Assembly: GCA_002238555.1 (NCBI GenBank)
Contig: MPMO01000014.1
Coordinates: 22,327-86,326, forward strand
Direction of reading: 5' to 3'
Source of the DNA: Caldilineaceae bacterium bin34
GTDB taxonomy: Bacteria > Chloroflexota > Anaerolineae > Caldilineales > Caldilineaceae
Length of the DNA stretch: 64,000 nt
Shown in pieces: positions 63,932-64,000 of this stretch (the stretch's first letter is position 1; the number at the start of each line of letters is the position of its first letter). The position numbers were made by a program, and so were the translations under genes. The notes below the pieces were generated by a model, which did not search any database, had not been told where the DNA came from, and worked only from the letters and a program-made list of their open reading frames with translations.

Positions 63932-64000
63932 ATGGCCCGCAAGGCAAGCGTGGTCTGGGCGGTGGAGGACACGGCGGCCGCCCTGCATGCGCAGTATCGG
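63932..64000 (+). CDS. 5' end of a gene continuing beyond the window, possible transposase
   Basis: An ATG at 63932 with GGGAGG 7 bp upstream opens a frame of 23 codons (MARKASVVWAVEDTAAALHA...) running off the end. The start resembles N-termini of IS630-type transposases and of short winged-helix proteins, but too little is visible to decide. The inverted repeat 30 bp upstream would fit an IS end. Confidence 0.4.
   Translation, partial: MARKASVVWAVEDTAAALHAQYR

Overview
This is a high-GC bacterial chromosome segment with housekeeping genes dispersed among many transport and catabolic genes. No rRNA gene is present, so taxonomy is inference. The gene mix suggests an uncultured Chloroflexota bacterium (Anaerolineae/Caldilinea-like or SAR202-like, possibly marine or host-associated). 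It includes Tat-type lipoprotein sugar-binding proteins, repeated CUT1 ABC transporters, phytanoyl-CoA dioxygenase, Gfo/Idh/MocA and FAD oxidoreductases, DUF255, a Uma2 protein and an exosortase-free polysaccharide pair. Housekeeping anchors are gmk (partial), argH, gatC-gatA, ctaA-ctaB, pheS and rpsO-pnp.

Layout. 1-3.1 kb: end of gmk, a secreted protein and a duplicated small-domain protein, all on +. 3.1-9.9 kb: a minus-strand peptide/nickel-type ABC operon in the order DppD-DppF-binding protein-DppB-DppC, ending in a NUDIX gene. 10.3-16.3 kb: a Uma2 gene with a disrupted start, argH, a DUF1992 gene, an aminotransferase and gatC-gatA. The gatC leader carries a repeated hairpin/terminator array. 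16.7-20.4 kb: a lipoprotein HNH nuclease and a DUF255 thioredoxin-like protein. 20.4-28.1 kb: a minus-strand CUT1 sugar importer with a cupin, an amidohydrolase and an alkaline-phosphatase-type hydrolase. 28.5-36.5 kb: a class V aminotransferase-fold enzyme, a YcaQ-like glycosylase, a desaturase-Rieske fusion, an SDR dehydrogenase, a sialidase and two orphan exported/membrane proteins. 36.55-38.4 kb: an AT-richer AAA ATPase plus DUF4276 pair that looks horizontally acquired and defence-like. 38.5-46 kb: an NmrA-like protein, haem A/O synthesis (ctaA-ctaB), an aldehyde dehydrogenase, pheS and a MacB-like permease. 46-54.3 kb: Gfo/Idh/MocA plus a signal-less binding-protein homologue, then a second CUT1 importer co-oriented with PhyH and an FAD oxidoreductase. 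54.8-58.9 kb: a thioredoxin-fold lipoprotein, a second NUDIX gene and a two-gene polysaccharide-initiation operon. 59-62.1 kb: rpsO-pnp. 62.1-64 kb: a 70-bp direct repeat with a G-quadruplex-prone spacer, a secreted protein, and the start of what may be a transposase.

Function. The catabolic modules fit scavenging of peptides, sugars and host or algal glycans: import by ABC systems, desialylation, then oxidoreductases and hydrolases. ctaA-ctaB indicates an aa3/ba3-type haem-copper oxidase and therefore aerobic respiration. The most unusual items are the gatCA leader attenuator-like array, the AAA/DUF4276 island, the MocD-MocE-like fusion, the long Arg-Gly-Asp tail of PNPase, and the Uma2 gene interrupted at codon 5.
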